NCBI GenBank assembly: GCA_900552285.1
Contig: URYV01000022.1
Location: 1-14,781, forward strand
Source: an uncultured Oscillospiraceae bacterium
GTDB lineage: Bacteria > Bacillota > Clostridia > Oscillospirales > Acutalibacteraceae
Direction of reading: 5' to 3'
Length of the DNA stretch: 14,781 bases
In this document: positions 5,891 to 12,250 of the stretch, piece by piece
Numbering within the stretch: the first letter of the stretch is position 1
Layout: each line of letters opens with the position of its first letter
The notes under the pieces: generated by a model
Database searches by the model: none
The model's input: only the letters and a program-made list of their open reading frames with translations
Told to the model about the DNA's origin: nothing
Program-made: the position numbers and the translations under genes

Positions 5891-6805
5891 TCACATCCCT
5901 CCTTCAAGTTTTTTGCCGGTTACAGCAAGGAAAATGTCGTCCATTTTACCCTTTGTGACCTCGAAATCCGAAAAAAGTGAAGGGTGTTTTTTTATAAGCT
6001 CGGCAGCCTCGGCCGTGTTTTTAACAAAAAGCCGAACTCCGTCCTTTATCTCGGCACAGTCAAGCCCGAGAGGGGAAAGCTGTTCCTTTGTGACGCCGTA
6101 AAGGGTTATATAGTCGCCGGCATAGGTGTTTTTAAGCTCCAAAGGGGTGCCCGCCGCGGCAATTTTTCCGCTGTCGAGAATAACGGCAAAATCGGCGTCG
6201 GCCGCCTCCTCCATGTAATGCGTCGTGAGAAAAACGGTGGTATTATCCTCGGCTCTTAAGGAGCCGACGGCGTCCCACAGGATTTTTCGTGTTTTGGGGT
6301 CGAGTCCGGTGGTTGGTTCGTCGAGAATGAGTATCTCGGGACGGTGTAAAAGCGCTCTTGCGACATCGGCTCTTCGGCGCTGCCCGCCCGAAAGCTTTCC
6401 CACAGGGCGGTTAAGTATGTCGAAAAGCCCGAGAAGGCCGCAAAGTCCGTCTATCCTTTCGGAAAAGGCCTTCCCGGTTATGCCGTAGAGAGCGGCTCTG
6501 CAGCGGAGATTTTGCAGCACTGTGAGGGGAGCGTCAAGCACCGAATTCTGAAAGACAATGCCGAGCTTTTTCGATGTGTCTCCGCCTGTTTTTTCGACCT
6601 CGCTTCCGCAAACCCGAATGCTTCCCGCGTCCTTTTTAAGCAGACCGCAAATCATGGAAATCGTGGTGGATTTTCCTGCTCCGTTAACGCCGAGAAAGGC
6701 GAAAAGCTCGCCCCTTTTAACCCGAAAGGAAAGGTCGTCCACCGCCTTTATCTGCCCGAAGGATTTTGACAAATGCTCAATTTCGATGATATTATCCGCG
6801 CTCAT
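5891..6805 (-). CDS. ABC transporter ATP-binding protein, DrrA/NatA-like
   Basis: The protein has 304 residues. The chosen start (ATG at 6805, MSADNIIEIEHLSKSFG) has GAGGG about 8 bases upstream and begins where the ATPase homology begins. A longer frame back to 6883 adds 26 basic residues lying in the upstream gene. Walker A is GVNGAGKST (39-47), the Q-loop Gln is at 86, the signature LSGGQ at 138-142, Walker B ILILDEP (158-164) with catalytic E163, and the switch His is H196. A C-terminal extension of about 90 residues is usual for the DrrA group. Its first 14 bases overlap the end of the DUF1003 gene and its TGA almost touches the permease ATG, so the three genes are translationally coupled. 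It powers the ABC-2 exporter with the permease at 4996-5889. Confidence 0.93.
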   Translation of the reverse strand: MSADNIIEIEHLSKSFGQIKAVDDLSFRVKRGELFAFLGVNGAGKSTTISMICGLLKKDAGSIRVCGSEVEKTGGDTSKKLGIVFQNSVLDAPLTVLQNLRCRAALYGITGKAFSERIDGLCGLLGLFDILNRPVGKLSGGQRRRADVARALLHRPEILILDEPTTGLDPKTRKILWDAVGSLRAEDNTTVFLTTHYMEEAADADFAVILDSGKIAAAGTPLELKNTYAGDYITLYGVTKEQLSPLGLDCAEIKDGVRLFVKNTAEAAELIKKHPSLFSDFEVTKGKMDDIFLAVTGKKLEGGM

Positions 6806-7322
6806 TTTGATTTTCCCTCTTTTCGGCTTCAAGGTCGTAAAGACGTTTTGAAATTTTCTTTTGATTTTCAAGAACCAAATCAAGCTTTCGGTGGAGGTCG
6901 TCGATTATAAGCTCGCTTTTGAGATTTATGCGATAGTCGTTTTCGGCGCGCTTTCTGTCCTTTGCCTCCTGCCTGTTTTGGCTCATCATTATGAGAGGTG
7001 CCTGAACGGCGGCAATGCAGGAAAGCACAAGGTTGAGCAGTATAAAGGGATAGGCGTCAAAAGCCCTTTGCGCCAGCACGATGTTCAGCACCATCCAAAT
7101 GACCATGACGGCGATAAAGCTGAAGATAAATGCCCAGCTGCCGGCAAATTTCGCCACCGCGTCGGAGGCCTTTTGTCCGAAGGACACCTTTTCCTCGCTG
7201 TCGGAATTTTCGGTCATTTCGGTCATGATAAGTCGGTGTATAAGTTCCTCGTCGGTGAATTCCCTGTCGGTTATGTCGAGGAGCTCCTTGATTATCTGAT
7301 TGCGCTGTTTGGTTTTTTTCAT
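6792..7322 (-). CDS. DUF1003 family membrane protein
   Basis: The protein has 176 residues. GGGGAGG at the end of the aminopeptidase gene lies 8 bases before the ATG. The N-terminal third is charged and cytoplasmic (ELLDITDREFTDEEL). Two membrane segments lie at about 62-84 (SWAFIFSFIAVMVIWMVLNIV) and 91-113. They are followed by the hallmark IMMSQNRQEAKDRKRAENDY (111-130), then a charged, probably coiled-coil tail with KLDLVLENQKKISKRL. The biochemical role of DUF1003 proteins is not known to me. It starts 3 bases after the aminopeptidase stop and overlaps the ATPase start by 14 bases, so it is an integral middle member of the operon and might assist or sense the transporter (inference). Confidence 0.85.
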   Translation of the reverse strand: MKKTKQRNQIIKELLDITDREFTDEELIHRLIMTEMTENSDSEEKVSFGQKASDAVAKFAGSWAFIFSFIAVMVIWMVLNIVLAQRAFDAYPFILLNLVLSCIAAVQAPLIMMSQNRQEAKDRKRAENDYRINLKSELIIDDLHRKLDLVLENQKKISKRLYDLEAEKRENQNERG

Positions 7323-7325
7323 AAA

Positions 7326-8588
7326 TCATGCCTCCCCGGTCGGCTTTCGGTCTATCGAAAATCCGCCGTCCTTTAAGAATTTGATGCTGCTTGAAAAAAA
7401 GCTCTTTGTGCCGGCATAAAGCTGATAAACGTCCTTGACCGACCCGATTTCGCAAGGGGAGTGCATGGCAAGCTGAGCCATGCCGATGTCGGCCGAAGCG
7501 ACCGAGACCTGACGTCCCGAAAGGTTTCCGAGGGTGCTGCCTCCCGGAATGTCCGAGTGATTTACAAAGGTTTGGAAGGGAATGCCTTCCCTCTCGAGAA
7601 TTGTTTTGAAAACCGCCGAGGACAGGCCGTCGGTGGTGTATTTTTGATTAGCCGAATGTTTAATGAGAATTCCCCCTCCGAGCACGGGACGGTTGGTGGG
7701 GTCGGCCTTTTCGGGGAAGTTGGGGTGAAGGGCGTGGCCGTTGTCGGCCGAAAGGGCAAAGCTGTTTGCAAGCTGCTCAAAAAGTCTGCTTTCGGGAATT
7801 CCGAGACTTGAATTTATGCGCGAAAGGGTCAGCCGCAAAATGTCGGAAAGGGCACCCTGGCGGGAGGAGCTTCCTACCTCCTCGTTGTCAAAAAGTGCAT
7901 AAACCGAAGCGGATGAGGCGTTTTGCCCGTCGGCAAAGCCCAAAAGCCCGCCGTAGGCGCAAAGCAGATCGTCGATTCTCGGGCAGCAAAAGAATTCTCT
8001 GCCGCCTCCGAAAATCTCGCCCTCTTGGCAGTTTGTCGCAAAAAGGTCATGGGAAATAATGTCGTCGGGGGAAACGCCGAGCTCATTTGCAACGGCACGG
8101 CGCAGCGAAAATTCGGCGTCTCCGCTTATGAGCGGCTGAATTTCCTTTTGAATTTTGATTTTTGAGTATATTTCCTCGCCCGTGCGAAGATGGGGCGCAA
8201 GGCTCGGTATAAGCAAAAGAGGGCGGCCGAAGTTTACAAGCTTCATTTTCGCGCCGCAGTCGGTTTTCACAAACACGCGCCCGGAAACCGAAAGGGGACG
8301 GTCAAACCAAAGATAGGGAACCGTTCCGCCGTAGCGTTCGACGTTTAAGGTGACATAGGGAGCGGTTTTTCTTTCGGGATTTTCCTTCATCTTAAAGGCG
8401 GGGGAGTCGCCGTGGCAGGAGAAAATTTTGAAACCCGAGAATTCCTCTTTAGGAAGTTTAAAGGCGATAAGACAGCAATCGTTTCTCAAAAAATAATAGC
8501 TGCCGCCGCGGCAAAGCTTCCAAGACTCGTTTTCGTAAAGTCTTGTAAAACCGCGATTTTCAAGCATGTCCGCCGCGTTTTTTGGGTT
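7326..8588 (-). CDS. M18 family aminopeptidase, 5' end missing (joined to a foreign kinase start)
   Basis: About 419 residues of an M18 metallo-aminopeptidase (ApeB/DNPEP-like), which removes N-terminal, often acidic, amino acids in the cytoplasm. Numbered in the joined frame that starts at 8765, the metal ligands expected for the family are visible: H118 (SCHGDSP), D265 (CPRIDD), E295-E296 (FDNEEVGS), D341 (SADNGHALHPN) and H435 (AMHSPCE). NHSDIPGGSTLGN (402-414) is another family hallmark. The match begins at KNAADMLENRGFTRL (62-76). A complete enzyme would have about 15-20 more residues, including its own ATG and a segment like SPTPFHAV. Those are replaced by a membrane-anchored sensor N-terminus with different codon use. 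The enzyme heads the DUF1003/ABC operon. In its true genome it probably starts normally. Confidence 0.88.
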   Translation of the reverse strand, partial: NPKNAADMLENRGFTRLYENESWKLCRGGSYYFLRNDCCLIAFKLPKEEFSGFKIFSCHGDSPAFKMKENPERKTAPYVTLNVERYGGTVPYLWFDRPLSVSGRVFVKTDCGAKMKLVNFGRPLLLIPSLAPHLRTGEEIYSKIKIQKEIQPLISGDAEFSLRRAVANELGVSPDDIISHDLFATNCQEGEIFGGGREFFCCPRIDDLLCAYGGLLGFADGQNASSASVYALFDNEEVGSSSRQGALSDILRLTLSRINSSLGIPESRLFEQLANSFALSADNGHALHPNFPEKADPTNRPVLGGGILIKHSANQKYTTDGLSSAVFKTILEREGIPFQTFVNHSDIPGGSTLGNLSGRQVSVASADIGMAQLAMHSPCEIGSVKDVYQLYAGTKSFFSSSIKFLKDGGFSIDRKPTGEA

Positions 8589-8592
8589 ATTG
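8577..8592. other. Breakpoint 1: join of two unrelated sequences
   Basis: Sensor-kinase sequence (NANRVKYNN) stops and M18 sequence (KNAADML) begins within these bases, in one continuous frame. Base and codon use change here: to the left CTT-rich codons and A/T-rich third positions, to the right CpG-rich and CTG-rich. No insertion sequence, repeat or attachment site marks the point. Confidence 0.75.
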
Positions 8593-8765
8593 TACTTGAC
8601 GCGGTTGGCGTTGTGCTCGACCATGCGCACGAGGCGCGCCTCGGGGTCGTTCGTGGCGACCGTGCCGTTGACGGCGAGCAGGAACGCGAGCACCAGCGCC
8701 TCGATGACAAACATCATGAGCGCGAACCAGCCGGTGATGCGCAGCTTTAGTGACGGACGTTTCAT
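8589..8765 (-). CDS. Sensor histidine kinase, N-terminal fragment only
   Basis: About 59-60 codons remain. The ATG at 8765 overlaps the stop of the response-regulator gene by four bases (ATGA), the usual arrangement for a regulator-kinase pair. Residues 9-33 form one membrane segment (RITGWFALMMFVIEALVLAFLL), followed by the start of an extracytoplasmic sensor region (NGTVATNDPEARLVRMVEHNANRVKY). HAMP, HisKA and ATPase domains are absent because the sequence switches to the aminopeptidase at breakpoint 1. Calling it a kinase rests on its position after the regulator and its N-terminal shape. Confidence 0.7.
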
Positions 8766-9436
8766 GTTTCCTCCCGCAGGACCCAGCCAACGCCCCAGAC
8801 GGTGTGGATGAGCTTGGTGGAATAGTCCGCGTCGATCTTCCGGCGCAGGTAGCTCATGTACACGTCCACAACGTTCGAGCCGCCGCTGTAGTCATAGTTC
8901 CAGAGATGGTTTTCGATCCGTTCGCGCGAGAGCACGACGCCGCGGTTGCGGATCATATATTCGAGCAGGGCAAACTCCTTGGCCGAGAGCGCGATCGTGC
9001 GGCCGCCGCGCGTGACATGGTGCGAGGCGGTGTCGACCGTGAGGTCGGCGACGGTAAAGACATTCGTGGCGCTGCCGCCGCGCTTGCGCATGACGACGCG
9101 CAGCCGGGCCAGCAGCTCATCGAACGAAAACGGCTTGACAAGATAGTCATCCGCCCCGGCGTCGAGCCCGCGCACGCGGTCGGGCACGCTGTCTTTCGCC
9201 GTGAGGAAAATGACCGGCGTCTCGTTGCCGCTCTCGCGCATCTGCGCCAGGAGCGAAAAGCCGTCCATGCGCGGCATCATCACATCGAGCACGATGGCAT
9301 CGTACTCCGCGCCCTCCAGATAGTCCAGCGCCTCCACGCCGTCAAAGCAGGCGTCGACGCTGTAGCCCTCGGCAGTGAGTGTTTTGGCGAGAATGCGGTT
9401 GAGGTCCTGTTCATCTTCCACGACCAGAATGCGCAT
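8762..9436 (-). CDS. OmpR/PhoB-family response regulator
   Basis: The protein has 224 residues. AGGAGGG lies about 7 bases before the ATG. The receiver domain (1-115) has the acidic pocket E7-D8, phospho-acceptor D51 (AIVLDVMMP), switch T79 and K101 (LVKPF). The winged-helix DNA-binding domain (about 125-222) ends with the typical VVDVYMSYLRRKID and LIHTVWGVGWVL. It controls transcription when phosphorylated by its kinase, whose gene begins 4 bases before this one ends. It stands behind the terminator of the rpoA-rplQ operon with its own promoter, so it is a separate unit. Targets are unknown; the full domain set is intact. Confidence 0.94.
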   Translation of the reverse strand: MRILVVEDEQDLNRILAKTLTAEGYSVDACFDGVEALDYLEGAEYDAIVLDVMMPRMDGFSLLAQMRESGNETPVIFLTAKDSVPDRVRGLDAGADDYLVKPFSFDELLARLRVVMRKRGGSATNVFTVADLTVDTASHHVTRGGRTIALSAKEFALLEYMIRNRGVVLSRERIENHLWNYDYSGGSNVVDVYMSYLRRKIDADYSTKLIHTVWGVGWVLREET

Positions 9437-9455
9437 ACACGTCCCTCCTTGTTGT

Positions 9456-9485
9456 CTGTCTGAAAGATGATTATACCACAGACAG
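9456..9485. promoter_or_regulatory. Inverted repeat centred on the -10 of the regulator promoter
   Basis: CTGTCTG (9456-9462) and CAGACAG (9479-9485) are perfect 7-bp inverted arms with 16 bases between. The -10 hexamer lies in the middle. This is the geometry of an operator for a dimeric repressor or autoregulator; a cruciform of the DNA is another reading. No protein can be named. Confidence 0.45.
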
Positions 9486-9499
9486 TACCGGCCTGTAAA
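9470..9499 (-). promoter_or_regulatory. Promoter of the response-regulator gene (extended -10)
   Basis: On the minus strand TTTACA (9499-9494), 18 bases, TATAAT (9475-9470), with TGG just before the -10 making it an extended -10. Transcription would start near 9463, leaving a leader of about 26 nt that contains the ribosome binding site. Confidence 0.7.
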
Positions 9500-9514
9500 A
9501 TACGAAAACGCACC

Positions 9515-9545
9515 GGCTGCAAACTCTGCGAGGCTTTTTGCAGCC
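9515..9545 (-). other. Second hairpin between rplQ terminator and regulator promoter
   Basis: GGCTGCAAA (9515-9523) and TTTGCAGCC (9537-9545) form a perfect 9-bp stem with a 13-nt loop. GCACCGGCTGCAAA (9510-9523) is also a near-direct repeat of GCACCGGCCGCAAA (9555-9568) in the terminator stem, so alternative pairings are possible. It may be a back-up terminator. Confidence 0.5.
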
Positions 9546-9581
9546 TAAAAAAATGCACCGGCCGCAAAACGGTCGGTGCAT
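9546..9581 (-). terminator. Rho-independent terminator of the rpsM-rplQ operon
   Basis: On the minus strand ATGCACCGACCG pairs with CGGCCGGTGCAT (9553-9564 with 9570-9581, one mismatch) around a 5-nt loop. A run of T (9546-9553) follows. It lies 24 bases after the rplQ stop. Confidence 0.9.
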
Positions 9582-9604
9582 GATAATTGGTGTTCGGATG
9601 CTCC

Positions 9605-9946
9605 TTACACGAGCTCGATGACAGCCATCTCGGCCGCATCGCCGCGGCGGGTGCCGATGCGGGTGATGCGGGTGTAGCCGCCGTTGCGGTCGGCATACTT
9701 CGGGGCAACTTCATCGAACACCTTCTTGGCAACATCCTCGCGGGTGATGAAGGCCAGCGCCTGACGGTAGGCGGTCATGTCCTTCTTCTTGCCAAGGGTG
9801 ATCATTTTCTCGGCGAGCGGCGCGATCTCTTTTGCGCGGAAGACGGTCGTCTCCATGCGGCCCATGTCGAGCAGATCCGTGACCTGCTGACGGAGCATCG
9901 CCTTGCGCTGATCGGTGGTCTTACCGAGTTTCCTTGTTCCGGGCAT
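9605..9946 (-). CDS. rplQ: 50S ribosomal protein L17
   Basis: The protein has 113 residues, full length for the short Gram-positive form. MPGTRKLGKTTDQRKAMLRQ is the usual opening of L17, and the C-terminal GGYTRITRIGTRRGDAAEMAVIELV is diagnostic. L17 binds 23S rRNA near the exit tunnel. It is the last gene of the operon, 34 bases after rpoA, with a strong terminator just after it, as in most Firmicutes. GGAGG lies about 7 bases before the ATG. Confidence 0.97.
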   Translation of the reverse strand: MPGTRKLGKTTDQRKAMLRQQVTDLLDMGRMETTVFRAKEIAPLAEKMITLGKKKDMTAYRQALAFITREDVAKKVFDEVAPKYADRNGGYTRITRIGTRRGDAAEMAVIELV

Positions 9947-9980
9947 ATCGGTTTTCCTCCTTGATAAGAGTAACTGGTTA

Positions 9981-10931
9981 TTACTGGTTGTCGTCGCTCG
10001 CCAGGCTCAGGCCCATCATAGCGAGCTTGTGCTCGACCTCTTCCAGGGATTTGCGGCCAAGGTTGCGCACCTTGATCATCTCTTCCTCAGTCTTGTTCGT
10101 GAGGTCTTCGACGGTGTTGATATTCGCGCGCTTCAGGCAGTTGAAGCTGCGCACGGAGAGATCCAGCTCCTCGATCGTCATCTTCATGACGGTGTCGGGG
10201 CGCTCCGGCTCTTTCTCCACCACCGTGCAGCTGTTGCCGATCGTGTCAGACAGATCGGTGAAGAGCGTGAAGTGATCGCACAGGATCTTGGCGCCGAGGC
10301 TCAGCGCGTCGCGCGCCGAGATGGTCTTGTCGGTCCAGACCTCGATGGTCAGCTTGTCGAAGTCCGTCTGGTTGCCCACACGGGTGTTCTCGACAGCGTA
10401 GTTGACCTTCAGGACCGGCGCATAGATGCTGTCCACCGGGATGGTGCCGATGACCTGCTGCGCACTCTTGTTCTTGTCCGCCGGGACGTAGCCTCTGCCG
10501 TGGGCGAGCGTGATCTCCATGGAGAGCGCGCCGTCCGGGCCGAGGCTGGCAATGTGCAGCTCGGGGTTGAGGATCTCGACCTCACCGTCTGCCTTGATGT
10601 CGCCGGCCGTGACTTCACACTCGCCTGCCGCTTCGATATAGACGGTCTTCGGGCCGTCGCAGTGCAGGCGCGCGATGATCCCCTTCACATTCAGCACGAT
10701 CTCCGTGACGTCTTCCTTGACGCCGGGGATCGTCGAAAACTCGTGCTGCACGCCGGCGATCCGGATGGACGTCGGGGCAGTGCCGGGCAGTGAAGAGAGC
10801 AGCACTCTGCGCAGAGAGTTACCCAGGGTCGTGCCGTAGCCACGCTCCAAAGGCTCAACGACGAACTTGCCATACGAGATATCGTCCGGGGATTCCTGGC
10901 ATTCGATGCGCGGCTTTTCAATTTCAATCAT
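9981..10931 (-). CDS. rpoA: DNA-directed RNA polymerase subunit alpha
   Basis: The protein has 316 residues, a normal length. The N-terminal dimerisation domain (1-230) carries the conserved ERGYGTTLGNSLRRVLLSSLPG (29-50), AHGRGYVPA and the NYAVENTRVG stretch. The C-terminal domain (about 250-310) has ELDLSVRSFNCLKRANI, which includes the arginine that contacts UP elements, and VRNLGRKSLEEV. It assembles the RNA polymerase core. It lies between rpsD (80-base gap holding a small GCGCC/GGCGC stem) and rplQ, the standard order. Confidence 0.98.
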   Translation of the reverse strand: MIEIEKPRIECQESPDDISYGKFVVEPLERGYGTTLGNSLRRVLLSSLPGTAPTSIRIAGVQHEFSTIPGVKEDVTEIVLNVKGIIARLHCDGPKTVYIEAAGECEVTAGDIKADGEVEILNPELHIASLGPDGALSMEITLAHGRGYVPADKNKSAQQVIGTIPVDSIYAPVLKVNYAVENTRVGNQTDFDKLTIEVWTDKTISARDALSLGAKILCDHFTLFTDLSDTIGNSCTVVEKEPERPDTVMKMTIEELDLSVRSFNCLKRANINTVEDLTNKTEEEMIKVRNLGRKSLEEVEHKLAMMGLSLASDDNQ

Positions 10932-11011
10932 TTAGACTTAACCCTCCTTACTGTATTGTTGCGCCGCTGGGGCGCTGCGGATGTCAGCTTACCAATTTGA
11001 GGGTCTCTTTA

Positions 11012-11638
11012 TTACTTGGAATACAGCTCGACGATGAGGTGTTCCTCGACAGGCAGGTCAATGTCGTCACGCGCGGGCATGGCCACGACCTTGCCGACCA
11101 TGTTGTTGGCGTCGTAGTCCAGCCATTTCGGCGCGGGACGGGAAGCGTTCGCTTCGACGTTGGCCTTGATCTTGTCGAGACTCTTGCTGGAGTCCTTGAG
11201 TGTAATAACCATGCCCGGCTTGACCAGGAAGCTGGGGATGTTGACTTTGCGGCCATCCACAGTGAAGTGGCCGTGGGTCACGAGCTGGCGCGCCTCCGCA
11301 CGGCTCATAGCAAAGCCGAGACGGTAGACGACGTTGTCCAGACGGGTTTCCAGGATGGCGAGCAGGTTCTCGCCCGTGATGCCCTGGCGCTTCTCCGCCA
11401 TGGCGAAGTAGCTGCGGAACTGCTTTTCGAGCACGCCGTAGTAGCGGCGGACTTTCTGCTTCTCGCGCAGCTGGGAACCGTACTCAGAGGTCTTGCTGCG
11501 GCCCTGGCCGTGCTGGCCGGGGGCATAGCCTCTGCAGTCGATCGCGCACTTCTGGGTGTAGCATCTGTCGCCCTTGAGGAAGAGCTTCTGGCCCTCTCTG
11601 CGGCACTGGCGGCAGACAGCTTCGGTATATCTAGCCAT
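11012..11638 (-). CDS. rpsD: 30S ribosomal protein S4, zinc-binding (four-cysteine) form
   Basis: The protein has 208 residues. C9, C12, C26 and C31 (CRQC, then GDRCYTQKC) make the zinc site of the so-called C+ form. The S4 RNA-binding fold follows at about 95-155 (RLDNVVYRLGFAMSRAEARQLVTHGHFTVDG). S4 is a primary 16S rRNA-binding protein that starts assembly of the 5' domain, and often represses its own operon. Here it sits between rpsK and rpoA. Confidence 0.97.
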   Translation of the reverse strand: MARYTEAVCRQCRREGQKLFLKGDRCYTQKCAIDCRGYAPGQHGQGRSKTSEYGSQLREKQKVRRYYGVLEKQFRSYFAMAEKRQGITGENLLAILETRLDNVVYRLGFAMSRAEARQLVTHGHFTVDGRKVNIPSFLVKPGMVITLKDSSKSLDKIKANVEANASRPAPKWLDYDANNMVGKVVAMPARDDIDLPVEEHLIVELYSK

Positions 11639-11658
11639 AATTCATTTCCCTCCTTCAA

Positions 11659-12060
11659 TCAGACGCGGCGGCGTTTCGGAGGACGGCAGCCATTGTGCGG
11701 AATGGGGGTGACGTCCTTGATCATAGTGACCTCGAGTCCTGCCGTCTGCAGGGCGCGGATCGCAGCCTCACGTCCGGAGCCGGGGCCCTTGACGAAGACT
11801 TCGACGGTCTTCAGGCCGTGCTCCATAGCCGCCTTGGCAGCCGTCTCAGCGGCGGTCTGTGCGGCGAAGGGGGTGGATTTCTTGCTTCCGCGGAAGCCCA
11901 TGCCGCCTGCGGAGGCCCAGGAGAGCGCATTGCCCTGGGTGTCCGTGATGGTGACCATGGTGTTGTTGAACGAAGAGCTGATATGCACGGCTCCCTTTTC
12001 AATGTTCTTACGCTCTTTGCGGCGCGTGCGAACTTTCTTGCCTTTTGCTGCGTTTGCCAT
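11659..12060 (-). CDS. rpsK: 30S ribosomal protein S11
   Basis: The protein has 133 residues, full length. AHISSSFNNTMVTITD-type sequence (25-41, here VHISSSFNNTMVTITDTQG) and the C-terminal DVTPIPHNGCRPPKRRRV identify it. It forms part of the 30S platform and contacts mRNA in the E site. GGAGGG precedes the ATG. It starts 14 bases after the stop of rpsM. Confidence 0.98.
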   Translation of the reverse strand: MANAAKGKKVRTRRKERKNIEKGAVHISSSFNNTMVTITDTQGNALSWASAGGMGFRGSKKSTPFAAQTAAETAAKAAMEHGLKTVEVFVKGPGSGREAAIRALQTAGLEVTMIKDVTPIPHNGCRPPKRRRV

Positions 12061-12074
12061 TACATATCCCTCCC

Positions 12075-12245
12075 TTACTTCTTCTTATTGGCGATCGTGC
12101 GTTTCGGGCCCTTGCGGGTACGCGCGTTGGTCTTGCTGCGCTGGCCGCGCACGGGCAGGCCGCGTCTGTGACGCTGGCCGCGGTAGCAGCCGATCTCGGT
12201 CAGGCGCTTGATGTCGAGCGCCACGCTGCGGCGCAGGTCGCCTTC
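12075..12245 (-). CDS. rpsM: 30S ribosomal protein S13, C-terminal 56 residues only
   Basis: Reading from 12245 towards the stop at 12075, the frame gives EGDLRRSVALDIKRLTEIGCYRGQRHRRGLPVRG and then QRSKTNARTRKGPKRTIANKKK. This is a textbook S13 C-terminus, including the RGLPVRGQ-(T/S)-xTNART motif. Whole S13 has about 120 residues, so roughly 65 N-terminal residues are missing. Upstream of 12245 the same frame stops resembling S13, and the other strand becomes a pilus gene. The expected upstream neighbours (rpmJ, infA) are absent. S13 contacts the P-site tRNA and 5S rRNA bridges, and a cell would not normally lose its N-terminus, so this looks like a contig end. Confidence 0.93.
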   Translation of the reverse strand, partial: EGDLRRSVALDIKRLTEIGCYRGQRHRRGLPVRGQRSKTNARTRKGPKRTIANKKK

Positions 12246-12250
12246 CAGAG
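12234..12250. other. Breakpoint 2: join of rpsM to a pilus gene
   Basis: S13 similarity ends with EGDL (12234-12245, minus strand). PilN-like sequence (FQSKEDAAYFLVAL, plus strand) begins at about the same bases. Up to a dozen bases could belong to either side, as in a join through a short shared stretch. Both genes lose their 5' ends here. Confidence 0.7.

Noticed and set aside
6806..6883. Longer start of the ABC ATPase (26 extra residues)
   Set aside because: They lie inside the DUF1003 gene, are basic and unlike the family, and the later ATG has a good binding site.
8762..9436. The idea that response regulator plus membrane-anchored aminopeptidase is a new signalling system
   Set aside because: It depends wholly on breakpoint 1, where codon use and gene context change and both partner genes are truncated.
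8750..12211. Long plus-strand frames of 237, 292 and 473 codons opposite the regulator and ribosomal genes
   Set aside because: They are reverse-strand shadows caused by high G+C; the minus-strand proteins are unmistakable.
12045..12242. N-terminal 66 codons of the plus-strand frame that continues into the PilN-like gene
   Set aside because: They are antisense to rpsM; real protein similarity begins only at about 12243.
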